DNA of 64,000 nt, taken from positions 124,001 through 188,000 of the forward strand of contig NZ_JBHRRZ010000017.1 of assembly GCF_042643265.1 (NCBI RefSeq). Direction: 5' to 3'. How positions within the stretch are numbered: position 1 is the first letter of the stretch; every line of letters starts with the position of its first letter. The translations under genes and the position numbers were made by a program. The notes under the pieces were generated by a model. The model saw only the letters and a list, made by a program, of their open reading frames with translations. It searched no databases and was not told where the DNA came from. The stretch comes from Virgibacillus_O sediminis (GTDB taxonomy: Bacteria > Bacillota > Bacilli > Bacillales > Amphibacillaceae). Below, piece by piece: positions 36,101-43,757 of this stretch.

Positions 36101-36327
36101 GTATCAATCGAACCTTGGTCATACTCCTGCATATTTATTTCGACGAAGTAGTCCTCCGTCCCTTGAACAGTAGCCGTCCACACCTTAAAATTAACGTCAT
36201 ACAATAGATCGCTGACCCTATTCTGTTTTACATACTCTAATCCCCGTCGGTAGATGACGGATGGAAATAGCTTTTGGACATTGATTTCACTAATGCTTTT
36301 CAAAATACCTATACCTGCCTTCTCCAT
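33115..36327 (-). CDS. SWIM-domain SNF2-family helicase-like ATPase
   Basis: A 1070-aa protein. An N-terminal SWIM zinc finger (CDCPAFDTFGSCKHVAAVL, near residue 80) is followed by a long SNF2-associated region and the two helicase lobes. Motif I is DDMGLGKTLQ, motif II DEAQ, motif III LSGTPIENS, motif V LKAGGTGLNLTGAD and motif VI ATGRAHRFGQ. It is a DNA-dependent ATPase that likely remodels protein-DNA complexes or aids transcription or repair, as in B. subtilis relatives such as YwqA. It stands alone on its strand. Confidence 0.88.
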   Translation of the reverse strand: MEKAGIGILKSISEINVQKLFPSVIYRRGLEYVKQNRVSDLLYDVNFKVWTATVQGTEDYFVEINMQEYDQGSIDTYCDCPAFDTFGSCKHVAAVLISVVHKEAEKDGSRPRNTPITESYNYYQADRFIQAVASIDHAGTADDILPRKTPMRVEYICRWSYDRSLLIEMKAGVKRAFVVKDSYEFLEAVLGHEEHYFTKTFTYSPEKHYFLQADLEIFELLHSIKKNEQVFQNFTFYNHEGNKEKRSIILPPLAAKELLKKLTERDLTVETPGKTYHRPSIEEEELPFQFAVTRNERKDLLLKMAETEEITYFPPYELLFYQGTFYFPKKEQIPILEQVSQFGMQNLQFPISPSKADTFLSEVLPSLKKLGEVEIEDEVAKEIIQVPLRAKLYLEVKGESITGSLEYHYGSQVIDPFNGRETNDQIIIREVEKEQQIMRLIEHANFHYNGKELYIDLDEEEMYDFLYHVMPLLDEYVELYLTSEIRNMMVENDPVPSTSVQLESATNLLDIGFEIDGVDDSEVDKIIEAMIEKKRYYRLGNGALLSLEGEEFTAMKQFFDEMNLDKDDVHEGNVQMPVYRGAQVDELIGTKKDYGPAFRKLLHQLRNPEEQEYPLPENIQASLRSYQQTGYQWFKSLAEYHLGGILADDMGLGKTLQSITYIASDPSDRPHLIVAPSSVVYNWKNEFDKFVPDMQVAVLTGTPSERRKYISEGPKKDVWITSYATLRQDIEWYREIPFRNLILDEAQFIKNYATKTSKAIREIKAARKFALSGTPIENSIDELWAIFQVVLPGLMPSQREFKQLSNEKISVMTRPFILRRLKEDVLKELPEKIESVSVSELTKEQKDLYIGYHRRLQQEAAQSMKDNGFQQNRMKILAGLTRLRQICCHPSLFLENYEGKSGKLDQLMDTVRNAVGNGKRMLIFSQFTSMHDIIRHKLEEEGIGYFYLHGGTSSKERMEMSERFNGGENEVFLISLKAGGTGLNLTGADTVILFDLWWNPAVEDQATGRAHRFGQKNVVQVIRMVTEGTIEEKIYELQQRKRELIDQVIQPGETMLSSLSEEDVRELLSI

Positions 36328-36424
36328 TCATTACCTCTATTGTAAACGAGAAATGCACGTTTTTAAACTATTAGTGGCGATATTTCACCGCCTGTACCTT
36401 CCCCTTTTAGGAAAGGCATCTTTC

Positions 36425-37612
36425 CTATAGATTGGAATTCTTCCTTGCGCGGACATAAAGATATCCATAAATGAACAAGGAAGCGAGCACAGATAATGCG
36501 GAAACGATATAGATGGACCCATACCCATAGATATATGCCAACTGCCCAAAGGCAATGGCCCCAATCCCTATTCCCAAATCAAAAAACGAGAAAAAGGTGG
36601 CATTGGCCATTCCTTTTCTATTATCGGCCGCCTTATCCACTGCCCATGCCTGCAGTGCGGGCTGTATACTGCCGAATCCCAACCCGTACAAAGCGGCAGC
36701 AGCCAGCAATACCAGCGTACTTGGCAGCCACGCCAGCAAAAGCATGGCTGCAAATACCATCAAAGTGCCAGGGGGAAACACATATAGATGCCCCTTTTTA
36801 TCATAGATTTTCCCCGCAAACGTACGCGAAATCATCAAAAAGATGGCATAGACAAGGAAATACAGTTCAATGCCGGCAACACCCTGCTCGATCGCATGAA
36901 GCGGAAGAAAAGTGGCAATCCCGCCAAAGGTAGCTGTAATAAAGAAAAGCAGGATGGACGGCTCCAAGGCCGTCTTCTCAAAAATATCAAACCGAACCGT
37001 TGTCGTTTTTTCTGTGACCTCCACCTTTTTATAGCGGATACGGGAAGCTAATAATAAGGCGATCAGTCCAAATGCCGCACAAAGCAAAAAGAGGCTGCTG
37101 AATGATATGACCCCGACAAGCGCCAGACCAAGGGAAGGGCCGATTGCCAGCGCAATATTACCCGACAGGCCAAAATACCCCATTCCTTCTCCCCGCCGCT
37201 TTGGTGGAATCAAATCCGTTGCTACCGTACCTCCTGCTGTGGTGGAAAATCCCCAGCCGGCCCCTTGGATCACACGAATAATGAATAATAACAAGATACT
37301 GCCGATGAAACCGTAGGAACCGACAGATAACACAAAGACGGACAGGCCGGTCATCAAGACGAATCCACGTCCCTTGGATTCCAATGCATGCCCAGCGTAA
37401 GGTCTCAGGAGCAATGCGGAAAAGGTGAAGACACCGACAATCATGCCCACCAGCTGATCATTCCCACCCAGCTCTTTTACAAATAAGGGAATGGTAGGCA
37501 ATGTCATCTGGAAACCTAAAAACACAAAAAAGTTGGCCAAACATATCAGTACAAAATCACGCGTCCAAATCCTACCTGTTTTACTTTCTACTTTACTGCT
37601 TGCAGCATCCAT
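36425..37612 (-). CDS. MFS transporter
   Basis: A 395-aa major facilitator with 12 helices; the loop motif GHALESKGRG and the GLSGNIALAIGPSLGLAL helix are visible. Resembles YfkF/YwoG-type exporters, substrate unknown. ATG 37612 is chosen (GAGGGAG, 7 nt upstream); a TTG one codon earlier is possible. Monocistronic. Confidence 0.78.
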   Translation of the reverse strand: MDAASSKVESKTGRIWTRDFVLICLANFFVFLGFQMTLPTIPLFVKELGGNDQLVGMIVGVFTFSALLLRPYAGHALESKGRGFVLMTGLSVFVLSVGSYGFIGSILLLFIIRVIQGAGWGFSTTAGGTVATDLIPPKRRGEGMGYFGLSGNIALAIGPSLGLALVGVISFSSLFLLCAAFGLIALLLASRIRYKKVEVTEKTTTVRFDIFEKTALEPSILLFFITATFGGIATFLPLHAIEQGVAGIELYFLVYAIFLMISRTFAGKIYDKKGHLYVFPPGTLMVFAAMLLLAWLPSTLVLLAAAALYGLGFGSIQPALQAWAVDKAADNRKGMANATFFSFFDLGIGIGAIAFGQLAYIYGYGSIYIVSALSVLASLFIYGYLYVRARKNSNL

Positions 37613-37720
37613 CAATAACTCCCTCTCTTCGATACTCGAAATATATTATACCTCACCAATAGATTGATTGAAACAAACTGATAGCCATTACCGTTATTCA
37701 GCCCGAAAGAAAGGGGGCTT

Positions 37721-37822
37721 ATGACTTATAAAATGGATAAAATGCTTACCAATGACGAAGGGAAAACCGTCCGGAACTCCGCTATGACTGGAAAGCACCA
37801 CTTCCTGTCGCTTATAATGTAG
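37721..37822 (+). CDS. Possible 33-aa peptide
   Basis: A short frame with a good ribosome site (AAAGGGGG, 4 nt before ATG), starting MTYKMDKMLTNDEG and ending at TAG 22 bp before the PH-domain gene. It is polar with several Met and Lys residues and no helix. It could be a leader peptide coupled to the next gene or chance; no family is recognised. Confidence 0.3.
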   Translation: MTYKMDKMLTNDEGKTVRNSAMTGKHHFLSLIM

Positions 37823-37844
37823 GAAAGGATGAAGGAGGGTATGT

Positions 37845-38219
37845 ATGAGTATTTTTGATAGTATGATGGGGCACGCATCCGAAATGGACGTGAATAAGGC
37901 AGAAAAGGATCTCACGGATCTATTGACAAGCGGGGAACGTGTAGAACATGCCTATAAGCTTGTCCGCGATTTGATGATTTTCACCAACAAACGCCTAATT
38001 TTGATTGATAAACAGGGGATGACAGGGAAAAAAGCGGAATATCATTCCATCCCCTATAAACATATCAATCACTTTTCCGTAGAAACAGCCGGCACCTTCG
38101 ATTTGGACGCGGAATTAAAAATTTGGGTATCTGGAAGCTCGGCGCCAATCGAAAAAACCTTCAATAAACAGTTGAACATCTACCACGTCCAAAGCGTGCT
38201 TGCTGAATATGTTTGCTGA
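37845..38219 (+). CDS. Bacterial PH-domain protein (bPH_1)
   Basis: A 124-aa cytoplasmic protein made of one bacterial pleckstrin-homology domain: VEHAYKLVRDLMIFTNKRLILIDKQG is the family core, followed by IPYKHINHFSVET. Such proteins form ring-like oligomers; function is mostly unknown. Site AAGGAGGG before ATG. Confidence 0.85.
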   Translation: MSIFDSMMGHASEMDVNKAEKDLTDLLTSGERVEHAYKLVRDLMIFTNKRLILIDKQGMTGKKAEYHSIPYKHINHFSVETAGTFDLDAELKIWVSGSSAPIEKTFNKQLNIYHVQSVLAEYVC

Positions 38220-38289
38220 TCACCGAATAGTCAGCTGCACACAAACCACCTGCCGTTAACATGTCAATCGGCGAACTGGCGACTCAAAA

Positions 38290-38358
38290 GGTTGGGACAA
38301 AACTAAACCGTTTTGCTCAAAAGGTGAACAATAAACGGTATTACAGTTTTGTCCCAGC
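38290..38358. repeat. Short copy of the TTGGGACAAAA element (copy 4), terminator-like
   Basis: GGTTGGGACAAAAC at the left and GTTTTGTCCCAGC at the right are inverted repeats. A TAAACCGTTT / AAACGGTA pair lies inside, and TTTTTT follows. The same end sequence bounds the 235-bp copy at 43413. Placed between convergent genes, it can act as a bidirectional terminator. Confidence 0.7.
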
Positions 38359-38441
38359 TTTTTTAGCTTTTCCGCTCCTATATTCGAGGCTCCTCACGCT
38401 GGTGGGGAAGTTAGACAAGCTAACTTCCCCACTTATAGGAG

Positions 38442-39107
38442 TTATTCAATGACACCACACGCAATACGTTCACCTGCATCACCTGACGGCTGAGATTGAT
38501 AGTCGTCTGCTTCTGAATGGATGACCAACGCTGTTCCTTCGTCCGTATACAGGGTATTCTCCCCATCCTTTTGTAAAGTCACCATGTCCGCTGTCACTTC
38601 CGTATTTACTGTTCCATCTTCAGCGACCTCTATATTCTTCAAGTCTCCGGCATGCGGTCCTTCAGGGTCGTCAAAGCCATGGTTGGCATCGGTAGGGTTA
38701 TAGTGGCCGCCTGCCGATTCAAAGTCAGGCCCTTCACAAGCGCCAGTTTCATGGATATGGAAGCCATGGGTACCTGCTGGGAGATCCGTTCCTTCTAATT
38801 GGATGGTTACTTCTTCATTGCTTTCTTCCAATGTTGCCGTAGCGACTATGTTTCCATCAGGATCCTCAAGCGATACAAGGGCCTGCTGTTCTGACTGGCC
38901 GGAATCTTGGGCAGCATTATTTTCTTCTGACCCTTCCAGATCCTCATTGCCTTCCTGTTGCTGGATACTTCCCTCATTTTCCTCATTCAACTTTTCTTGT
39001 CCTTCTTGTCCTTCTTGCCCTTCTTGTTCTTCTTGCCCACCGTTTCCACAAGCACTTAGAATAACAGTAAGTAACAAGGCCGTGATAAGCAGGAACCAAC
39101 GTTTCAC
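38442..39107 (-). CDS. sodC: Cu-Zn superoxide dismutase lipoprotein
   Basis: A lipoprotein (lipobox VILSACGN) of about 221 aa that converts superoxide outside the membrane. Residues 19-75 form an acidic Glu/Gln/Gly linker built from a GQE-type tandem repeat. Cu and Zn ligands are in HGFHIHETGACEGPDF and GGHYNP ... NHGF, with the late VIHSEADDY. GTG 39107 is preferred: AAGGAG lies about 9 nt upstream, whereas the earlier ATG 39116 sits too close to it. Confidence 0.88.
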   Translation of the reverse strand: MKRWFLLITALLLTVILSACGNGGQEEQEGQEGQEGQEKLNEENEGSIQQQEGNEDLEGSEENNAAQDSGQSEQQALVSLEDPDGNIVATATLEESNEEVTIQLEGTDLPAGTHGFHIHETGACEGPDFESAGGHYNPTDANHGFDDPEGPHAGDLKNIEVAEDGTVNTEVTADMVTLQKDGENTLYTDEGTALVIHSEADDYQSQPSGDAGERIACGVIE

Positions 39108-39213
39108 TACTTCCATCTCCTTCCATAAACAAGTTATCAATATACTTCACGGATAGCAGTATTTTTAAACATAGAAAAAGCCAGCCCGCTCCCGGACCAG
39201 CCTTTGATCTTCC

Positions 39214-39723
39214 TTATGCAACTGCTACCTTCTTTTCTTTATTCTTCATAATTGGTGTATGGTTTTTCAAGAAAGGTACGACCCATCTGTCCAGCCCAAA
39301 TCGTCCGGCATTATATCCTGCTATGATCAAGAATACGGTAATCAATACCATTTGGGCATTGGTGCTGACAGTGCCACTGAATAGGAAAGCGAAGTTCATC
39401 GTAATACCCATTAATGCTGCAAAGTTGGTAAAGATCCCCAAGATAAGTGCAATACCTACCAACAGTTCGCCCCACATCACCATAAAGCTGAATATTTCTG
39501 CGTTTGGAAGGGCTACTGTTTCCAAGAATGCAGCCCACCAGCCTTGTACTGTCGGATGTTCTCCGCCCGCCTGGGCGATCGCTCCCTGAATGAATCCTCC
39601 TGCATTAAATTCGCCGCTAGTTATTTTCCCGTACCCTCCTGTTATCCATTGATAGCCGATATAGATCCTTAAAAAGGTTAAAATACCTGCCATTGCCTTG
39701 TTGTTTCGAATGAATTCCATCAT
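39214..39723 (-). CDS. DoxX-family membrane protein
   Basis: About 169 aa with four helices. The DoxX pattern (LRIYIGYQWITGGYGKI, then MVMWGELLVGIALILGIFTN) is clear, and a basic C-terminal tail follows. Members act in quinone-linked thiol or sulfur oxidation or oxidative stress. ATG 39723 has GGGAG 9 nt upstream. It sits next to sodC, which may suggest an oxidative-stress link. Confidence 0.82.
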   Translation of the reverse strand: MMEFIRNNKAMAGILTFLRIYIGYQWITGGYGKITSGEFNAGGFIQGAIAQAGGEHPTVQGWWAAFLETVALPNAEIFSFMVMWGELLVGIALILGIFTNFAALMGITMNFAFLFSGTVSTNAQMVLITVFLIIAGYNAGRFGLDRWVVPFLKNHTPIMKNKEKKVAVA

Positions 39724-39984
39724 TGCTGTCATCTCCCTATCTTATAATTTAATTGATTGATTAATTAAATTGTTCAACGTTTCACAATATATTGTAAAGG
39801 TACCTCCTTGGTACATGTATAGAATACCACGATTTGTCCTGCTGTATATTAGTTTGTTCACTATTTCCTCATCTAGGGCCCGTTACCCATTAGATTTTCT
39901 GGTTGAGCTTTTCTAAACGAAAGAAGTGCCTATCACTAAACTTAGGGTAAAGTTGCAATATATTATTGCTGTAATTTTCAGACT

Positions 39985-40020
39985 GTTATATACTGTGTAT
40001 AAACATATACACAGTATAAC
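39985..40020. promoter_or_regulatory. Long inverted repeat, candidate GntR operator
   Basis: GTTATATACTGTGTAT and ATACACAGTATAAC are inverted (one arm has a 2-nt bulge) around AAACAT. It lies 85 bp upstream of the YtrA-type regulator gene and is likely its own operator. The rest of 39724-40103 shows no gene. Confidence 0.6.
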
Positions 40021-40103
40021 AGATGAACATATACTTTGTTCTCGCTAGACTCCGACAACATCCTATTTAAACTTTTGCTATATCCTAATAGGGAGGAATG
40101 AAG

Positions 40104-40499
40104 ATGATCATCCCGCCGATCCAGCTGTCCCGTGAATCCCGTGAACCTATTTATCATCAGATAGAAAAGCAGCTACAAGCTTTGATTGCCGGTGGGCAGC
40201 TTCCCCCAGGAACGCCGCTGCCCTCTATCCGCATGTTGTCCAAGGATATGGAAGTCAGCATGATTACTGCCCGCCGTGCCTATCAGAACCTAGAACATAA
40301 AGGATTTGTACGGACCATCCAGGGAAAGGGGACATTCACAGCCCATCTAGATTCCACCCTGAAACAGCAGCTCAAAATCTCAACGGTATATCAAGCCCTC
40401 GAACAAGCAGTCGCCACTGCCATCTCCTACGATTACACCATTGAACAAATAGAAGAAATAATGCGTGAGATATTGCGCGCACAGAAAAACAGCATATGA
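40104..40499 (+). CDS. GntR-family regulator, YtrA subfamily
   Basis: A 131-aa repressor with an N-terminal winged helix (REPIYHQIEKQLQALIAGGQL, LPSIRMLSKDMEVSMITARRAYQNLE, QGKGTF) and a short two-helix dimer tail, as in YtrA. Relatives control ABC transporters encoded next to them and respond to wall-active compounds. Here no transporter genes follow. ATG 40104 is chosen: GGGAGG is 7 nt before it, while ATG 40098 is too close. Confidence 0.82.
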   Translation: MIIPPIQLSRESREPIYHQIEKQLQALIAGGQLPPGTPLPSIRMLSKDMEVSMITARRAYQNLEHKGFVRTIQGKGTFTAHLDSTLKQQLKISTVYQALEQAVATAISYDYTIEQIEEIMREILRAQKNSI

Positions 40500-40663
40500 C
40501 ATATAGGACCCAATTCTCATGTAATTCGAAGGAGATTCTGCATAAGCTGCTGGGTCGGTCGTTCGATATTTTCCATGTTTTTCCCTTATTTCTTGTGGCC
40601 TGGCAGCGAACATATTAATATATATCTATCAGCTACAAGTATAGGCACTAAAAGGAGGATTTG

Positions 40664-41761
40664 ATGTACTGGAGAAAATACTGGATGTTCGGGGCAGGTT
40701 TACTGTTATTATTTATTTTATTCTCCCCGGCAGAGAGCAGTGCAAACAGCAAAGAAACATACGAAGTAGGCAATCAGGTACTAAACGTAAGAGAAGCCCC
40801 ATCAAGGAATGCAAACATCATCGGAACCTTGAGCGGCAGTGATACCATAACTGTTTTTCAGGAGAAACACGGATGGGTCCAAACATATTATGGCGGAAAA
40901 GAGGCCTGGGTAGCCAAGCACTACCTGATCCCTTTGACTCACTCGTCACAAAAGAGCCAATCTACCAGGCAGTCCTATAATGAATCGGCTACTATACAGG
41001 CAAATGGGGTCCGAATCCGTACAGGCCCCGGAACGGACTATCGGGTTATTGATATTGCTGCTGCAGGCGATACATTTCAAATTTCCGGGACAGACGGCGA
41101 GTGGCATAAGATAGTACTTGGAAATGGATCTGCCGGCTGGGTCGCCTCCTGGCTGACTGATTTTCCGGCAGGTGGAGCAAACAGTCAAGCAGTCCCTTCC
41201 CCTGCATCGGCTCAGACCTCTAATGGGTCTCTATCCGGATTGAAGATTGTCGTAGATCCCGGGCACGGTGGAAAGGATGTGGGTGCTATTGGCTTAAATG
41301 GCGTCCATGAAAAAGATTTGATCACGTCTACTGCCGAATATGTAGCCGAGGAACTCCGCAGATCCGGAGCAGATGTAACCTTGACCAGAAACGGTGATTA
41401 TTTTGTATCGTTAGGCAGGCGGAGTAGCATCAGCAATACTCAAGCGGCAGATGCCTTCATCAGTCTGCATTACAATTCTTTTCCAATACTGGCCGCGAAC
41501 GGAATCCGTACCTACTATAACAGCAATGGGCAAACTCTTGCTCAGCAGCTTCAAGGATCCCTTGCTTCTAATCTACCGTTAGATAACGGGGGAACCCATT
41601 ATGGAGACTACCGGGTTCTGCGTAATACTGCTGCACCTGCAGTCCTTTTGGAACTTGGCTTCATCTCCAACCCAAATGATTTGCAGGAAGTTCAAACACC
41701 TTACTACCAGTCGAATGCGGCTCAGGCCATTACCAATGGACTGAAACAGTATTTCAACTAA
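40664..41761 (+). CDS. N-acetylmuramoyl-L-alanine amidase with two SH3 domains
   Basis: A secreted 365-aa wall hydrolase. Signal peptide (residues 4-26), two SH3b repeats (LNVREAPSRNANIIGTL and VRIRTGPGTDYRVIDI), then an Amidase_3 zinc domain. The zinc ligands are His in VVDPGHGGKD, Glu in GVHEKDL and His in ISLHYNS, and the catalytic Glu lies in LLELGFISNPND. It cuts the bond between MurNAc and L-Ala. Strong AAAGGAGGA site. Confidence 0.92.
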   Translation: MYWRKYWMFGAGLLLLFILFSPAESSANSKETYEVGNQVLNVREAPSRNANIIGTLSGSDTITVFQEKHGWVQTYYGGKEAWVAKHYLIPLTHSSQKSQSTRQSYNESATIQANGVRIRTGPGTDYRVIDIAAAGDTFQISGTDGEWHKIVLGNGSAGWVASWLTDFPAGGANSQAVPSPASAQTSNGSLSGLKIVVDPGHGGKDVGAIGLNGVHEKDLITSTAEYVAEELRRSGADVTLTRNGDYFVSLGRRSSISNTQAADAFISLHYNSFPILAANGIRTYYNSNGQTLAQQLQGSLASNLPLDNGGTHYGDYRVLRNTAAPAVLLELGFISNPNDLQEVQTPYYQSNAAQAITNGLKQYFN

Positions 41762-41899
41762 ATTCTAAACTGGAGCAGATTTTGGTAGTGGAAGATGGGT
41801 ACCTCTGAATGGGTTGCTCATCATCTTAGAAATTTTGCTGCTTATACAGTAGTAACGAATGAATGGATGAAGAGAAAATCAATAAACAACATACAAATC

Positions 41900-41937
41900 A
41901 GGGATACTAACCGCATGCCGGTCAGTATCCCTTTTTA
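41900..41937 (+). terminator. Terminator-like hairpin downstream of the amidase gene
   Basis: AGGGATACT / AGTATCCCT stem with an ACCG/CGGT inner pairing and TTTTT. It lies 140 bp after the amidase stop; the sequence between shows nothing recognisable. Confidence 0.75.
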
Positions 41938-42110
41938 GCTGGATAGCCATGTAGGAAATAACAGGTAAGAACAGCTTTCTCACTTGGCAGTCTTTTATTT
42001 TTCGGGATGATGAGTCATGTTATACTGAAAAAAATGCTGGCATGCTACTTAGCAATAACTGCATGTGGCTGTTCCTGTACAAGTGGAAGAACGCTTGAAA
42101 TGCTGCTTCA

Positions 42111-42125
42111 TTGTTCAATGAACAA
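42111..42125. promoter_or_regulatory. Perfect palindrome TTGTTCA-A-TGAACAA
   Basis: A 15-bp perfect inverted repeat ending about 6 bp before the ribosome site of the gene at 42143. The position suits an operator or a translation-blocking hairpin. Confidence 0.45.
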
Positions 42126-42142
42126 AAAATGGAGGTTATAAG

Positions 42143-43408
42143 ATGAATGAACACCTGCAAAAATTGACGGACCGAATTGCCGATCAATTCGGGCTCCAGC
42201 AATACCATTTGAAGAACCATTCCATTTTTCGACAATCGAATGTGTTCAACGAAACCATCTATATATTAAATATGGAATGGTTCCCCAATAATTCTCCACA
42301 CAGCGAGGATGGCTTCAATCCGCCTGGCACAGCTGTTATTGATGCAGATATCCACAGTGGCCGTATCAGACGGATCATTTTCTCAGAAGATACAACCTAT
42401 GCAGAAAGTGGATTTTTCCCTGATCCACAGAAGGAAACGGCCATCGAATGGATGGAGGAGATGACCGGCCTGGAGTTTGGACGGCAATTCCGCCTTGTGG
42501 ATGAAGGTGAGGATAACTTGCTTTTCCAAGCAGCTGTGGACAATGTCCCTGTTTATCCGTCCGGCACGATTGAAATCCAGTTTAATGCTCAAGGCGAGCT
42601 CACACTCTTTTCCATAGACGGCACTTTCCCACAGGAGGACCAGATCCGTTGGGAGCCCTTCAACCTGACACTTGAGAAAACAGAACCTGTTTCCAGGCAG
42701 CAAATAAAACTGCTGGAAATTCCTGTTGAAGCAGAAAAAAGATGGCTGCCTGTCTACGGCCCGACAACCGCCTTCTTGACCAATGATGGAAAACGCAGCT
42801 TCTCGTTCGAAGAAGTGGAAAAACGTGTTTCTTTCGTGGAGAAAGATGAGCTTTTAATGTGGAAAGAACCTGCAGACGACATATTCGCTGAAGAGGAAGT
42901 GGACTTCTCCTTGGAAGTCAACGAAGAACAAGCACTCGCCCGCAAACCGGACCCGGATGCCCACCCACTGACAGAAGGGGAGCAAGATAAAGCAGTCCAA
43001 GAGGCTGTCCGTTTCCTTCAACGCGTATTTCCTGATGACAGTGGAAATTGGAGACTTACCAGTATCTACAGGCAGAATGGCTATGTATTTGTCGAGCTGC
43101 AGCCATCTAAGCCAAGCAACAGGGTAGTTGAGCGGAAAATTAGGCTTGTTCTGGATAAAGAGGACCTCCATGCTGTAAGCTATCTTGATAATCAGGTGAT
43201 TGTGGATATCTTCAGCCAATTCGACCCGGCTGGCCCAGTGAAACTATCCACAGAAGAGGCATTCGAAACATTGAAGAACCATATCAAAGTTACTCCGGTG
43301 TATGTATATGATGCAGATCATTCCTCCTATATCCTATGCGGCAAAATCGACTCCGAGTATGGTGTGGATGCACAGACAGGTGAACTCGTTGCCTTGAATG
43401 AATTATAA
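42143..43408 (+). CDS. Unknown 421-aa protein, possibly YcdB/PepSY-like
   Basis: A soluble acidic protein with no signal peptide or helix. It has two similar halves: FNPPGTAVIDADIHSGRI near residue 60 and DSEYGVDAQTGELVALN at the end both have the PepSY style of D-xxTGxi. A segment of helices and strands (WMEEMTGLEFGRQFRLV) recurs loosely. I do not recognise a precise family; YcdB/DUF4901-type proteins are the closest guess. ATG with TGGAGG upstream. A palindrome lies just before it. Confidence 0.6.
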   Translation: MNEHLQKLTDRIADQFGLQQYHLKNHSIFRQSNVFNETIYILNMEWFPNNSPHSEDGFNPPGTAVIDADIHSGRIRRIIFSEDTTYAESGFFPDPQKETAIEWMEEMTGLEFGRQFRLVDEGEDNLLFQAAVDNVPVYPSGTIEIQFNAQGELTLFSIDGTFPQEDQIRWEPFNLTLEKTEPVSRQQIKLLEIPVEAEKRWLPVYGPTTAFLTNDGKRSFSFEEVEKRVSFVEKDELLMWKEPADDIFAEEEVDFSLEVNEEQALARKPDPDAHPLTEGEQDKAVQEAVRFLQRVFPDDSGNWRLTSIYRQNGYVFVELQPSKPSNRVVERKIRLVLDKEDLHAVSYLDNQVIVDIFSQFDPAGPVKLSTEEAFETLKNHIKVTPVYVYDADHSSYILCGKIDSEYGVDAQTGELVALNEL

Positions 43409-43412
43409 AAAA

Positions 43413-43647
43413 GGTTGGGACAAAAGTGTTTTAACAAAAGAAATACGAACTGACTAGAAACTTAATAGTGGAGTTAGCCGCTACGGAAATATGCTCCGAT
43501 TCCACGGGCGGCTGGTGAGCCACCTTGTGCTTTCGCACTGCGGTGTCTCGCCTAGGCCTTTCCTCCCGTAGGAGTCTGCGCATATTTCCTCCGCTAAATC
43601 CGTTCATTCGTCTTCCTTCATTAAACAGTTTAGTTATGTCCCAACCT
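43413..43647 (+). repeat. Dispersed intergenic repeat, copy 3, with inverted ends
   Basis: Bounded by AGGTTGGGACAAAA at the left and TATGTCCCAACCT at the right. The interior has GTTAGCCGCTACGGAAATA, CCACGGGCGGCTGGTGAGCC, CGGTGTCTCGCCTAGGCC and TTTCCTCCCGTAGGAGTCT. It is the best-preserved copy and has no coding frame. It directly follows the gene at 42143 and may also serve as its terminator. The remaining 110 bp before nrdB hold no clear feature. Confidence 0.85.
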
Positions 43648-43757
43648 CTAAATTAAATATTTTACCTACAGCTGTCCGGTCCGTATATTACCCCACAGCA
43701 GCTTGGCGCCTTTGTTGATGAGGAAGATGTTACATGGCTCTCAATCAACCTCTCCAT

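Noticed and set aside
39176..39213. Terminator after the DoxX gene
   Set aside because: The GCCAGCC and GGCTGG-like stretches do not form a convincing stem with a T-run.
43670..43757. Protein-like stretch (GPYITPQQLGAFVDEEDV) that could be a gene fragment
   Set aside because: No start or ribosome site, it runs into nrdB antisense, and I know no matching family.
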